Positions 24,907-33,369 of a stretch of DNA of 64,000 nt are shown here, piece by piece (position 1 is the stretch's first letter; every line of letters starts with the position of its first letter). A program made the translations under genes and the position numbers. The DNA is from UMGS1696 sp964623635. Lineage in GTDB: Bacteria > Bacillota > Clostridia > Oscillospirales > CAG-272. The notes under the pieces are model-generated. The model had not been told where the DNA came from. It did not search any database and saw only the letters and a program-made list of their open reading frames with translations. The stretch is from positions 27,942 through 91,941 of the forward strand of contig CAZUUA010000006.1 in the NCBI GenBank assembly GCA_964623635.1, given 5' to 3'.

Positions 24907-27501
24907 TTACTGTTCGCTTCTCAGCAGTACGCCAACGCCATACCGGCCGCTCTTTCTGCCGTACAGCGCCAGACCTGCCTCTTCCTCTGTGGCAAAGGTC
25001 AGGGTAAAGCTTTCCTTGGTCTGCAGCTTCAACAGCAGTGCCGACGGAAGCTTCACGTCACACAGGTAGCCGTAGGAGCCTGCTTCGTCCAGGTGGTAGA
25101 TGCTGGGCTGGTAGTGATGGGACAGGGCACCACGAGAATCGGCAGGTGCATCCGGCAGCAGCATAGTGGTCACCGGTACGCCATCGATGGACACAACCAC
25201 CTTGCCCGGATAGGGTGTAGCATCGGTCTGAACAAAGGAGTTCAGGTTCTCGCCGGGATCACACCGGTAGCCAAGCATATAGTTCAGATCGACCTTGGTA
25301 TCCTTGTCTTTCGCCGGATAGTCGTGGGTCATGGGGAACCGGGTGGAAATCTCCGCCAGCAGCCGTACATCCTTCGCCGCTGCAAAGCCGGGAATGTCCG
25401 CCGTCTTGACAACCGTAGAGAACGCCCCCTTGCCCAGTCCGCTGACCTTTTCCACCTTGGCTTCGATCACGCGATCAAACCCATCGGTCCGGAAGTCTGC
25501 CGGAGACAGCACCAGTGCATCCAGTCTGCTACCGGCGATATCAAAGAGGATACCGTTTTGCATGATGGTCTCCTCCTTGTCCACCAGCGCAAAGGACAAC
25601 AGGGCAGTGCCATCGTGCTCGGGCATGGTTAGCTGGATCGCACCGGCCGGGAAGGCACCATAGCCCTTCCAAACCAGCTGGATCTCGCCACTGTCAGCCA
25701 CATAGTCGCCATCCACTGGATCGTTCACCGTGAACTGCCATGCAACCGTCAGCAGCTTGCCGTGCCGCTTGTCCGTGAAGCTGGAACCAAACAGGGGTAC
25801 AGTCACCGTATCGCCGGGCTGTACGGTGGTCATGGGTGCAAAGTCGGCGCCTACGTAATCCTGGCTGTGCAGATCCCGCAGGGTCATGCCATAGCTGTCG
25901 TAGCCGAAATCCTTGTCGCCGTTGTCAATCTTGTAGTAGCCGTTGAATTCGTTGACCACATCGTGGAATTCCGTGAACACAAAGCCACACAGCTTGTCAT
26001 GCCGCCGGAATTCGTTGATCATATATTTGTACTGCCAGGAGATATCGCTTTCCCCGGCATTGCCTTCGATGCCCCATACATTGCCGCATTCGCTGTTCAT
26101 GCAGGGCACATCGGTCTGGGTGTAGCCTTCCTTGTAGTTGTTGTGAGAGCCTTCGTACGCATTGTTGCAGAAGGTGTCCACCACATCCTTGACCCGCTCG
26201 TAGCCGTTGGCGTAGAAGTGCCAGGTATTTACATCGGTGATGGTGTGGTCGCTGTTGCAGGGAGAATTGTCCTCCACCAGTCTGGTGGGATCCAGTGCCT
26301 TTGCCTTTTCCCAGCAGTGTACCACCCACTTGGCCGTCTCTTCGGTGTAGGCTCTGCCATTTCCGTCGGGACGATTGGTGAACAGCCCCCAGGTCTCGTT
26401 GAAAATGACCCAATAGAAAATGGACGGATGGATCCGGTCACGCAGGATCTGCTCTTCCATTTCCACTTCGTACTGTGCTCTGGTCTCCGGCAGCGGTTCG
26501 GCCCAGAAGCAGGGGATATCCTCCATGATCAGCAGCCCCAGCTTATCGGCCCAGTACAGCTTCAGCGGTTCCTCGGCCTTGATGTGGATCCGAGCCATAT
26601 TGATACCGATCCGCTTCAGCCGCAGGATCTCTTCCCGGCAGTCGTCGTCACCGGGCAGGGTAAAGAAGCCTTTGGGATTGAAGGACTGGTCCAGTACCCC
26701 ATTGATGAAGTAAGGCTTGCCGTTCAGGGTGATGTAGTGCCGGTTTTCCGTGCCAAACTTGCCGGTGCCGATTTCCCGGATCCCGAAATAGGTGGAGACG
26801 ATATCGTCACCCAGGGTCAGCGTGCCCTCGTACAGATTCGGTTCTTCCGGACTCCACCACTTAGGCTCTGCCACGTGCAGTACCAGCTCTGCCCGGTTGT
26901 CGTTCACTACAGCGGTACCGGTGGTGTCGCCAAAGGTCGCTGTAATGGTGTCGCCGTCCTTGGCACCAACGGTGGTGATGGTGTAGGTCACCGTGCCGTC
27001 CAGCTTGGTGGTGTTTGCGAAATCGGCGATATACGTATCCGGTCGTGCTTCCAGCCAGGGTGTCTGCCAGATACCCTTGGCATCGCCGTAGCCCTGTTTG
27101 CCATAGGTCTGGCTCCGGTCAGCTGTATCGGTGGCACAGACTTCGATGGTGTTGTCTCCGGTTCTGTCCCAAACATCGGTAACTTCAAACCGGAAAGGCA
27201 TATACCCACCACGATGGCTGCCCAGCTCTTTTCCGTTGACGGTCACGGTGCAGGTGTAGTCCACGGCACCAAAGTGCAGGAAGATGCGGTGGTTAGCCGG
27301 ATCCCAGCGAACGGTGCGGCGGTAGTAAGCGGTGCCATCCTTGGCTTCGTCGACACCGGACAGCGGTGAACCCCAGGGATAAGGCACTTCGATGACCTTG
27401 TCGTAGGTGGGTGCGTCAAAGGAGAAGTCCCAGGCGCCATTCAGGTTCAGCCACTGGGGAACTTCCTTGTAAGGTTGGGGATAGCGGATCTTTTGCAGCA
27501 T
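24907..27501 (-). CDS. Glycoside hydrolase family 2 (beta-galactosidase/beta-glucuronidase type), cytoplasmic
   Basis: An 864-residue enzyme with the GH2 order: jelly-roll sugar-binding domain (15-165), Ig-like domain (170-250), TIM barrel (255-560), then extra C-terminal beta domains. The acid/base pair is Asn368-Glu369 in WVIFNETWG; the nucleophile is Glu471 in MNSECGN. There is no signal peptide. Substrate (galactoside, glucuronide, mannoside or arabinopyranoside) cannot be decided; the barrel lacks the NRHE signature of classic LacZ. It is transcribed divergently from an AraC regulator, its likely controller. Confidence 0.9.
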   Translation of the reverse strand: MLQKIRYPQPYKEVPQWLNLNGAWDFSFDAPTYDKVIEVPYPWGSPLSGVDEAKDGTAYYRRTVRWDPANHRIFLHFGAVDYTCTVTVNGKELGSHRGGYMPFRFEVTDVWDRTGDNTIEVCATDTADRSQTYGKQGYGDAKGIWQTPWLEARPDTYIADFANTTKLDGTVTYTITTVGAKDGDTITATFGDTTGTAVVNDNRAELVLHVAEPKWWSPEEPNLYEGTLTLGDDIVSTYFGIREIGTGKFGTENRHYITLNGKPYFINGVLDQSFNPKGFFTLPGDDDCREEILRLKRIGINMARIHIKAEEPLKLYWADKLGLLIMEDIPCFWAEPLPETRAQYEVEMEEQILRDRIHPSIFYWVIFNETWGLFTNRPDGNGRAYTEETAKWVVHCWEKAKALDPTRLVEDNSPCNSDHTITDVNTWHFYANGYERVKDVVDTFCNNAYEGSHNNYKEGYTQTDVPCMNSECGNVWGIEGNAGESDISWQYKYMINEFRRHDKLCGFVFTEFHDVVNEFNGYYKIDNGDKDFGYDSYGMTLRDLHSQDYVGADFAPMTTVQPGDTVTVPLFGSSFTDKRHGKLLTVAWQFTVNDPVDGDYVADSGEIQLVWKGYGAFPAGAIQLTMPEHDGTALLSFALVDKEETIMQNGILFDIAGSRLDALVLSPADFRTDGFDRVIEAKVEKVSGLGKGAFSTVVKTADIPGFAAAKDVRLLAEISTRFPMTHDYPAKDKDTKVDLNYMLGYRCDPGENLNSFVQTDATPYPGKVVVSIDGVPVTTMLLPDAPADSRGALSHHYQPSIYHLDEAGSYGYLCDVKLPSALLLKLQTKESFTLTFATEEEAGLALYGRKSGRYGVGVLLRSEQ

Positions 27502-27539
27502 AAATGAAAGTCCTCTCTATATTGGATTGGGTTGACACC

Positions 27540-27568
27540 ATTATACCATATTTTTCGGAAATTAACAA
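27540..27568 (-). promoter_or_regulatory. Promoter of the GH2 gene
   Basis: Minus strand TTGTTA, 17-base spacer, perfect TATAAT, about 40 bases upstream of the start. Confidence 0.7.
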
Positions 27569-27597
27569 TGGTTTTTGCGTTTTTTCTTTTTGCTCTG

Positions 27598-27626
27598 TTG
27601 ACATTGGCTGAAAAAACAGGTATACT
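27598..27626 (+). promoter_or_regulatory. Promoter of the AraC-type regulator
   Basis: Perfect TTGACA (27598-27603), 17-base spacer, TATACT (27621-27626). It is back-to-back with the GH2 promoter, 30 bases apart, so one operator could control both. Confidence 0.8.
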
Positions 27627-27690
27627 ATTGGCAAAGCACAGGATCAGAGCGAAACATAGATCCTATCGGGCCAAAGAAGCGGAGGGTGTT

Positions 27691-28608
27691 ATGATGGATA
27701 TTTTGACCCGTATGGCAGCGGCCAAAAAGCTCAGTCGATACAAGCTGTATCTGCAAAACAATATGTTCCGGGGAAGTGTGATCTGGTGTCGTACGGCCTA
27801 CAGCAAATGGGAAGGCATGGCCCCTACCGCACCCAACCAGCACACCTTCTATGAGCTGCACTACGTATTGGAAGGCAGTCTTACGGTCTCGTGGGGCTCC
27901 CCGGATGCACGTTCCATGAATGCACAACCGCCGTTTGTTGTGGGTGCCGGGCAGTTTGTCCTGATCCCACCACGTTGCCTGCATCAGTTGACGCCAAATG
28001 ATATGGCACTGGAAAAGCTGGTTTGTGGATTCGTTCTGGATAGCGACAAGGATTTTGTTTGCCAGGCCTTGACCCATCTGCCGCGTCACGCCTGTGCTGC
28101 TACCGAGGCCATGCCGACCTATGTGGAGCTGATGCTGGAAAACGCCATGACGGGACGTGCCGGTTCCACGACCACCATCGGCAACCTGCTGGAATGTCTG
28201 CTCATGGAGGTACTGCGGCAGCTCTCGCCGGACAGCCTGGAGAAAAGCGGCGACCGCAAGGTATTCGAAAACGACCTGCGGATCCGGGAACTGGAGTCCA
28301 CCATTACATCGAGCATTCGGGAACCCGGCGGCAATGCACGTCTGACCGGCGAAGCACTCGCTGCCCAAATGAACATCAGCCTGCGCCACCTGAATCGGCT
28401 GACCGGTCGTTATCTTGGCTGCTCCGTGGGACAATATATGGCACAGGTGCGCCTGGAATATATCAAGGAGCTATTATATATCCATGAACTGTCCCTACAA
28501 GATATTGCAGAGAAGACCGGCTTTCAATCGGAGTATGCACTGAGTCGGTTTTTCAAGACCCAAGAGGGAATGTCCATTGGTGTATATCGCCGAAGTCTAG
28601 AACAGTGA
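27691..28608 (+). CDS. AraC-family transcriptional regulator
   Basis: A 305-residue regulator with an N-terminal cupin sensing domain (FYELHYVLEGSLTV, then GAGQFVLIPPRCLHQL at about 90-105) and a C-terminal double helix-turn-helix (from about 205), including LTGEALAAQMNISLRHLNRL and LQDIAEKTGFQSEYALSRFFK. The histidine and proline in IPPRCLHQL are typical of sugar-sensing cupins. The start ATG follows GGAGGGTGTT; a second ATG is three bases later. Divergence from the GH2 gene suggests it activates that gene in response to a saccharide. Confidence 0.92.
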   Translation: MMDILTRMAAAKKLSRYKLYLQNNMFRGSVIWCRTAYSKWEGMAPTAPNQHTFYELHYVLEGSLTVSWGSPDARSMNAQPPFVVGAGQFVLIPPRCLHQLTPNDMALEKLVCGFVLDSDKDFVCQALTHLPRHACAATEAMPTYVELMLENAMTGRAGSTTTIGNLLECLLMEVLRQLSPDSLEKSGDRKVFENDLRIRELESTITSSIREPGGNARLTGEALAAQMNISLRHLNRLTGRYLGCSVGQYMAQVRLEYIKELLYIHELSLQDIAEKTGFQSEYALSRFFKTQEGMSIGVYRRSLEQ

Positions 28609-28944
28609 TGACCGATTCGGTTGGGTGTGTGTCCGATTTTGTTACCGGCTCAGCGGCAAAATATGTGAAATACGCCACATATTTTGTGAATTCTGTGGAA
28701 GCGATCCACAAAAGAGCGGCAAAAACGGAATCTTTACGGAAAACTGCACAGGTTTTTTCTAAAAATCACACATAAAAAACCGACATGGACAAAATGTGCA
28801 GATGTCCGAAAATGGTATGTATATGTCCAAAACTGCTATTGTGTATCCGGAAAAAATCGGTATAATGTAAGTAATGCTACAACCTGTGGTAAAGATCCTG
28901 CTGCACAGATATACGCTGTATGCAAAGTTACAAGGAGGCATAGT
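28609..28944 (+). promoter_or_regulatory. 336-base intergenic region with strong inverted repeats and a promoter
   Basis: A perfect 11-bp inverted repeat CAAAATATGTG/CACATATTTTG with an 8-base loop lies at 28657-28686 without a T-run, followed by TGTGGA/TCCACA at about 28693-28709. TTGTGT, 16-base spacer and perfect TATAAT (28839-28866) is the probable promoter of the secreted protein gene. The 11-bp repeat could be a terminator of the regulator gene or an operator. Confidence 0.6.
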
Positions 28945-29823
28945 ATGAAACACATAATTACATCGATCCTGCTCGCTGCACTGTTGTCCGTTGGTACACT
29001 GGCTGCGGATGTACCGTATACTGCATTCTACAAGGCTGCGGATATGCCTGTAGATGGGGCTGCCGTCACTGCCACGACCACCAAGGGCTCCATCCACGAT
29101 AAGGTGCTCACCTGTGTCGAAAAAGGGGAAAACGCAGAAGGCAGCGGCTTTACGTTCACCTTCACCGTGCCGGAAGATGGCGACTATACCGTTTGGGGTC
29201 GTGTATTCTACGCCGACCAGTCCAGCAACTCCATCCACTATTCCGTAGACGGCGGTGAATCCATGGTTTGGGACTTCCCGGACGAAAGTGACAACGAAGC
29301 CGAAGAAAAGAACGATCCGTCCCTGATGCCGGTGTGCTATGGTTCCTGGCAGTATTTCTATCTGACCTATCGGCAGGAAGGTAAGTATTCGGATACCGAT
29401 ATGTACGGCACATGGACCATCGAGCATGACCAGTGGCGCCACGCTCCCAACGTACTGTCCCTGAAAGCCGGCGAGCACAGCATCCACTTTGTGGGTCGGG
29501 AAACGGGCTGGTGCATCGATGAGCTGGTGGTGACCGAGCTGGCCGCCGCTGACTATGACCCCAACTATTACGTAGGCAACCTGGATATTCTGGATCCCTG
29601 TCAGTTCTGCGGCACCTATTGGCAGCACTACTATAAGGACATCTACGCCGCCACCGGTGTGACCGCCGAGGAATACTACCACAGTACGCTGTATCCGGAA
29701 GTGGAACTGGTGAGCAGTGCCGATACCGCCGTGACCACCGCACCGCAGACGGCCGATGTGACCCTGGTGCTGTGCGCCGTGGCTGCACTGACCGGTGCCA
29801 TCGCTTCCAAGAAACGCAGATAA
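28945..29823 (+). CDS. Secreted, probably wall- or membrane-anchored protein with a carbohydrate-binding-like domain
   Basis: A 292-residue protein with an N-terminal signal peptide (cleavage near Ala20). The body is a single beta-sandwich-like region (about 25-190): FTFTVPEDGDYTVWGRVFY, SIHYSVDGGE and a closing HSIHFVGRETGWCIDELVVT, as in CBM6/35- or malectin-like modules. The C-terminus has APQTAD, a hydrophobic stretch (DVTLVLCAVAALTGAIAS) and KKRR, resembling a sortase-type sorting signal of the PQTxD kind found in Clostridia. AAGGAGG precedes the start. No catalytic motif is visible; function unknown. Confidence 0.75.
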   Translation: MKHIITSILLAALLSVGTLAADVPYTAFYKAADMPVDGAAVTATTTKGSIHDKVLTCVEKGENAEGSGFTFTFTVPEDGDYTVWGRVFYADQSSNSIHYSVDGGESMVWDFPDESDNEAEEKNDPSLMPVCYGSWQYFYLTYRQEGKYSDTDMYGTWTIEHDQWRHAPNVLSLKAGEHSIHFVGRETGWCIDELVVTELAAADYDPNYYVGNLDILDPCQFCGTYWQHYYKDIYAATGVTAEEYYHSTLYPEVELVSSADTAVTTAPQTADVTLVLCAVAALTGAIASKKRR

Positions 29824-29862
29824 GATATAGTACCTGAAAGAGCCTTCTTTATAGGAACCCCC

Positions 29863-29902
29863 AAAGATACCTGCTTTGCGACATCATGAGCAGGTGTCTT
29901 TT
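29863..29902 (+). terminator. Terminator after the secreted protein gene
   Basis: CCTGCT/AGCAGG stem extended by AAAGA/TCTTT, ending in T4. Confidence 0.8.
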
Positions 29903-29930
29903 ATGTGTGGCGAATTTTTACGAATTTCTG

Positions 29931-29959
29931 TTGACTTTGGCTTTCCTATCCGTTATACT
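29931..29959 (+). promoter_or_regulatory. Promoter of the beta-helix protein gene
   Basis: TTGACT (29931-29936), 17-base spacer, TATACT (29954-29959). Confidence 0.8.
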
Positions 29960-29996
29960 ATAAGTAACTATAACAGAAATGCAAAGGAGCTTTCCC

Positions 29997-31073
29997 ATGC
30001 TGAACGATACCACCATACGCACCATGATCGATATCGCCACCGCAGACGGCACCCGTCAGATCGTGCTCACCGGCGAGTACACCATATATGAAACCGTTCT
30101 CATCCCATCGGATTTCACCATCGTGCTGGACAACTGCCGCCTGACCATGGCACCGGGTACCTTCTGCAATCTGTTTCGCAACCGGCACGCCGACGATCCC
30201 TATGCCCGTACCGTCACCGATGCAGACCGAAATATTCGTATCATCGGCCGGGGCAAGGCGATCTTAGACGGTGGCGAATACAATGGTCTCTGCGAAGGGA
30301 ACAGCGAAAAGGACGGCGGACCCCACATTTCCGTGAACAACCTGCTGCTGTTCGTCAACGTGGACGGTTTTGTGATCCAGGGCATCCAGTGTCGCAACCA
30401 ACGTTGGTGGGCACTGAACTTCCTGTTCTGCGCCCATGGCGTGCTCGAAAACATCGATTTTTGCGCCGACGACACACGCCTGCTGCCGGATGGGACCAGA
30501 GTCCATGGTCTGCGTCGGGACAGCTACGGCGAGGTGTACATCAAAAATGCCGACGGGATCGACTTGCGCAGTGGCTGTCACGATATCCGCATCGAAAACA
30601 TCACCGGTTTCACCGAGGACGACACCATCGCATTGACCGGCCTATGGGGGAAAACGGAGCAAATGTACCAGGTGGAAGGCGCCGATACCTCCATCCACAA
30701 CGTGATCATCCGCAATGTCCAGAGCGCCGCCTACTGCACCAATGTACGGCTACTGAACCAAAGCGGTATCCGGCTGTACAACATCCTCATCGATGGGGTC
30801 ATGGATACCTCCGCAGGCAGTCCCCATATGGACAGAGGCATCTACGCCGTTCGAATCGGGGACAACCACCTTTACGGGACCCGGCACTCCACACCGGAGG
30901 AAACAAAAAATATCACCGTGCGCAATATTTACGGCAGAGGAAGCACCGTGGTCCAGCTGGCAGGCTCCATCACAAATTTGGTGCTGGACAACATCTGCAC
31001 CTTCGGCGAATGCAGCACAGCCGTAGACAACCAAGCCCGGCTCTATCGCAGTGACGGCACGGAGATTCACTAA
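29997..31073 (+). CDS. Right-handed beta-helix protein, pectinase-like (GH28-type fold)
   Basis: A 358-residue protein without signal peptide. Repeating short strands with Asn and Gly turns (NIRIIGRGKAILDGGEYNG, DGFVIQGIQCRNQRWWALNF, HDIRIENITGFTEDDTIALTG) indicate a parallel beta-helix like polygalacturonases. The segment GFTEDDTIALTG places two Asp residues where GH28 enzymes have the catalytic DD, and a later NVRLLNQSGIRLYNI continues the helix, so a cytoplasmic uronide or glycan hydrolase is plausible but unproven. The ATG at 29997 follows AAAGGAG. The next gene is only 21 bases downstream. Confidence 0.75.
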   Translation: MLNDTTIRTMIDIATADGTRQIVLTGEYTIYETVLIPSDFTIVLDNCRLTMAPGTFCNLFRNRHADDPYARTVTDADRNIRIIGRGKAILDGGEYNGLCEGNSEKDGGPHISVNNLLLFVNVDGFVIQGIQCRNQRWWALNFLFCAHGVLENIDFCADDTRLLPDGTRVHGLRRDSYGEVYIKNADGIDLRSGCHDIRIENITGFTEDDTIALTGLWGKTEQMYQVEGADTSIHNVIIRNVQSAAYCTNVRLLNQSGIRLYNILIDGVMDTSAGSPHMDRGIYAVRIGDNHLYGTRHSTPEETKNITVRNIYGRGSTVVQLAGSITNLVLDNICTFGECSTAVDNQARLYRSDGTEIH

Positions 31074-31094
31074 GGTACGAAAGGAAAGTATTCC

Positions 31095-31517
31095 ATGAAA
31101 AGCATCAAACCCGGCCGTGGTCCCTCCTTCATGGGTGGGATCTCTGCCATATTTGCAGCACTGTTTGGGGTGTTCTGGGTCATCATGGCCTGTGCCATGG
31201 GTGGCTGGTTCATGGCTCCGTTCGGACTGATCTTCATCGCCATTGCCGTGGTCAATGCCATCCACTCCTTCAAGAACGCCACGAGCCAAAACCGCTATTC
31301 CAGCTTCGACATTGTGGACAGCGAAGAAGAACCGGATCCGCTGAACCTCAAATACGGCAAGACGGTCTCCAATGTGGTAGAATCGAAAAAGAAGTCGGAG
31401 CAGTCTAAACAGTCTGTGCAAACCGATACAGCAGAAAGCCACTTCTGTCCCTGGTGCGGTACTAGGGTGGACGGAGACTATGTGTTCTGCAACCATTGCG
31501 GCAAAAAGCTGCCCTGA
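31095..31517 (+). CDS. Small membrane protein with a C-terminal zinc ribbon
   Basis: A 140-residue protein: two adjacent hydrophobic helices (about 13-32 and 37-56), a charged Ser/Lys-rich linker, then a zinc ribbon CPWCGTRV...CNHCGKKLP (about 118-139) with four cysteines. Such zinc-ribbon/two-helix proteins are common in Clostridia and of unknown function. It follows the beta-helix gene by 21 bases with its own AAAGGAAA site, so the two are probably co-transcribed. Confidence 0.8.
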   Translation: MKSIKPGRGPSFMGGISAIFAALFGVFWVIMACAMGGWFMAPFGLIFIAIAVVNAIHSFKNATSQNRYSSFDIVDSEEEPDPLNLKYGKTVSNVVESKKKSEQSKQSVQTDTAESHFCPWCGTRVDGDYVFCNHCGKKLP

Positions 31518-31579
31518 CCCTGTCACAGAAACTTTACAGAAATAACCAATATTGTAACAGTTTATACGTTTTTCGCAGG

Positions 31580-31608
31580 TTGCAAAAGACAACGGATTCC
31601 GGTATAAT
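31580..31608 (+). promoter_or_regulatory. Promoter of the AI-2E-type permease gene
   Basis: TTGCAA (31580-31585), 17-base spacer, perfect TATAAT (31603-31608). Confidence 0.8.
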
Positions 31609-31670
31609 GAGAATGGTTGTCCGAGTCAGATGACCGTATCTTGTGAGAAAATTGATGGAGTTTGCCATAC

Positions 31671-32936
31671 ATGAAACTGGAAATCAAACAACTTTTCAAG
31701 ATCGCCGGTGTGGTGTTTCTGACCTACCTGGCGATCCAATTCTGGCCGCAGGTCGTTACGCTTTTCTCCGCACTGCTGGGTGCTGCCTTTCCGCTGATCG
31801 TGGGAGCCTGTATCGCCTATGTGGTGGGTATCCTGATGAGCTGGTTCGAGCGGCACTATTTCCCACGCAGCCGGCAGAAATGGGCACAGAAGTCCCGGAC
31901 TGTGGTGTGTCTTTTGGCGGCATTTTTGTCGCTGCTTCTGATCGTAGGTCTGGTCATCGGTCTGATCGTGCCGGAGCTCATCGACTGCTTTACGCTACTG
32001 TTCAAATTGGCACAGGAGAACCTGCCTCGGCTCATGGACGAGCTTTTGAACTATGCGGGTAGTCTGGATCTGCTGCCGGAGGATATTTTGGGATTTTTGG
32101 AAAATATCGACTGGAAATCCCGGATCGGCGACTTTTGGCAGGCGCTGACTACCGGAGTCGGTGGCGTGATGGGCACGGTGATCAAGACTGTATCCTCCGT
32201 ATTTTCCGGTGTGGTGACCGCACTGCTTGCTCTCATCTTCTCTCTGTATCTGCTGATCGGCAAGCACAAGCTGAAAAACCAGGCAAATCGTATCCTGCAA
32301 AACTATTGCAAACCCAAGCTGTATAGCCGGATCCTGTATGTCCTGCGTACCCTGGATGATTGCTTCCACAACTACATCGTGGGGCAGTGTACCGAGGCGG
32401 TGATTTTGGGGCTGCTGTGTACCATTGGTATGCTGTTGTTCCGTTTCCCCTACGCCACTATGATCGGTGCACTCATCGCCTTTACCGCACTGATCCCCAT
32501 CGCCGGTGCATACATCGGTGCCGGTGTGGGTGCGTTCATGATCCTGACCGTGTCGCCCATTAAAGCTGTATTTTTCCTGATCTTTATCGTGGTCCTGCAG
32601 CAGCTGGAAGGGAACATCATCTATCCCCGTGTGGTAGGCTCGTCTATCGGTCTGCCGGGCATTTGGGTGCTGGCAGCAGTGACCGTGGGCGGCGGTATCT
32701 TAGGCGTTGGCGGTATGCTGCTGGGCGTACCCATGACGGCGGCGCTGTACCGGATCCTGCAGGAAGATCTGCACAGACGAGAGGGCAAGGCAAAAAAGAC
32801 CCACGACGACGATGAGAATGCGGACGACGAAAAACCGGCGCCTGTTGTGTCCCCACGACCGCACCCGGATACAGAACCGGAAAAGCCTGCATCCATGCCC
32901 AAGCCAAAGGCGAAAAAGAATAAGAAAAAGAAGTGA
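31671..32936 (+). CDS. AI-2E family (PF01594-type) membrane transporter
   Basis: A 421-residue protein with about seven to eight membrane helices and the family core VVLQQLEGNIIYPRVVGSSIGLPGIWVL (about 290-317) followed by GGGILGVGGMLLGVPMTAALY. Members transport quorum signals, ions or unknown substrates. The C-terminus carries an unusual hydrophilic tail (about 355-421): an acidic DDDENADDE stretch, a proline-rich part and a final Lys-rich PKAKKNKKKK. GGAG ten bases upstream of ATG 31671 supports the start; TTG at 31662 is too close to it. Confidence 0.88.
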   Translation: MKLEIKQLFKIAGVVFLTYLAIQFWPQVVTLFSALLGAAFPLIVGACIAYVVGILMSWFERHYFPRSRQKWAQKSRTVVCLLAAFLSLLLIVGLVIGLIVPELIDCFTLLFKLAQENLPRLMDELLNYAGSLDLLPEDILGFLENIDWKSRIGDFWQALTTGVGGVMGTVIKTVSSVFSGVVTALLALIFSLYLLIGKHKLKNQANRILQNYCKPKLYSRILYVLRTLDDCFHNYIVGQCTEAVILGLLCTIGMLLFRFPYATMIGALIAFTALIPIAGAYIGAGVGAFMILTVSPIKAVFFLIFIVVLQQLEGNIIYPRVVGSSIGLPGIWVLAAVTVGGGILGVGGMLLGVPMTAALYRILQEDLHRREGKAKKTHDDDENADDEKPAPVVSPRPHPDTEPEKPASMPKPKAKKNKKKK

Positions 32937-32948
32937 TCTCCAAAAACC

Positions 32949-32985
32949 AAAGCGTACAGAACATCCTGCTCTGTGCGCTTTTTTT
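32949..32985 (+). terminator. Terminator after the AI-2E-type gene
   Basis: AAAGCGTACAGA/TCTGTGCGCTTT (one mismatch) with a T8 run. Confidence 0.9.
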
Positions 32986-33099
32986 GCTTTCGTGTAAAAA
33001 AACGCATGGTATCATAGTGGTGGTTTGGGTTGCCCGGAACCATCCGACTTGCCGCACATATACTGAGGATAGTATGGCAAACAAAGGAGTGTTCATAGT

Positions 33100-33369
33100 A
33101 TGGAACAAAAATTGTCCGCACTACATCTGGGACAGACGGGCATCATTGCATCGGTGGAAGAGGGCAGCTTTGGCAGTCGTCTGCAGGATCTGGGATTCAC
33201 GCCGGGCAGCAGGGTCACAGCGGTCATGGCCAGTCCCATAGGCGGCGACCCGGTGGCGTATCGGGTACGGGGCACGCTGGTGGCACTGCGACATACGGAT
33301 GCTGCACAGGTTATGGTGCTTGTACCCGTGGAACGAACGGAGGATGCGATATGTGGCAAGCTGTGCTGA
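33100..33369 (+). CDS. feoA: Ferrous iron transport protein A
   Basis: An 89-residue SH3-like protein, the usual FeoA size. It has SRLQDLGFTPGSRVTAV (about 27-43) and VAYRVRGTLVALRHTDAAQVMV, typical of FeoA. It is thought to act in the cytoplasm on the FeoB transporter. AAAGGAG lies about ten bases upstream of the ATG. Its 3' end overlaps feoB by 19 bases. I see no clear Fur or DtxR operator upstream, and the promoter is uncertain. Confidence 0.92.
   Translation: MEQKLSALHLGQTGIIASVEEGSFGSRLQDLGFTPGSRVTAVMASPIGGDPVAYRVRGTLVALRHTDAAQVMVLVPVERTEDAICGKLC

Noticed and set aside
25762..27369. 535-codon open frame opposite the GH2 gene
   Set aside because: Shadow frame; the GH2 reading has both catalytic glutamates in place.
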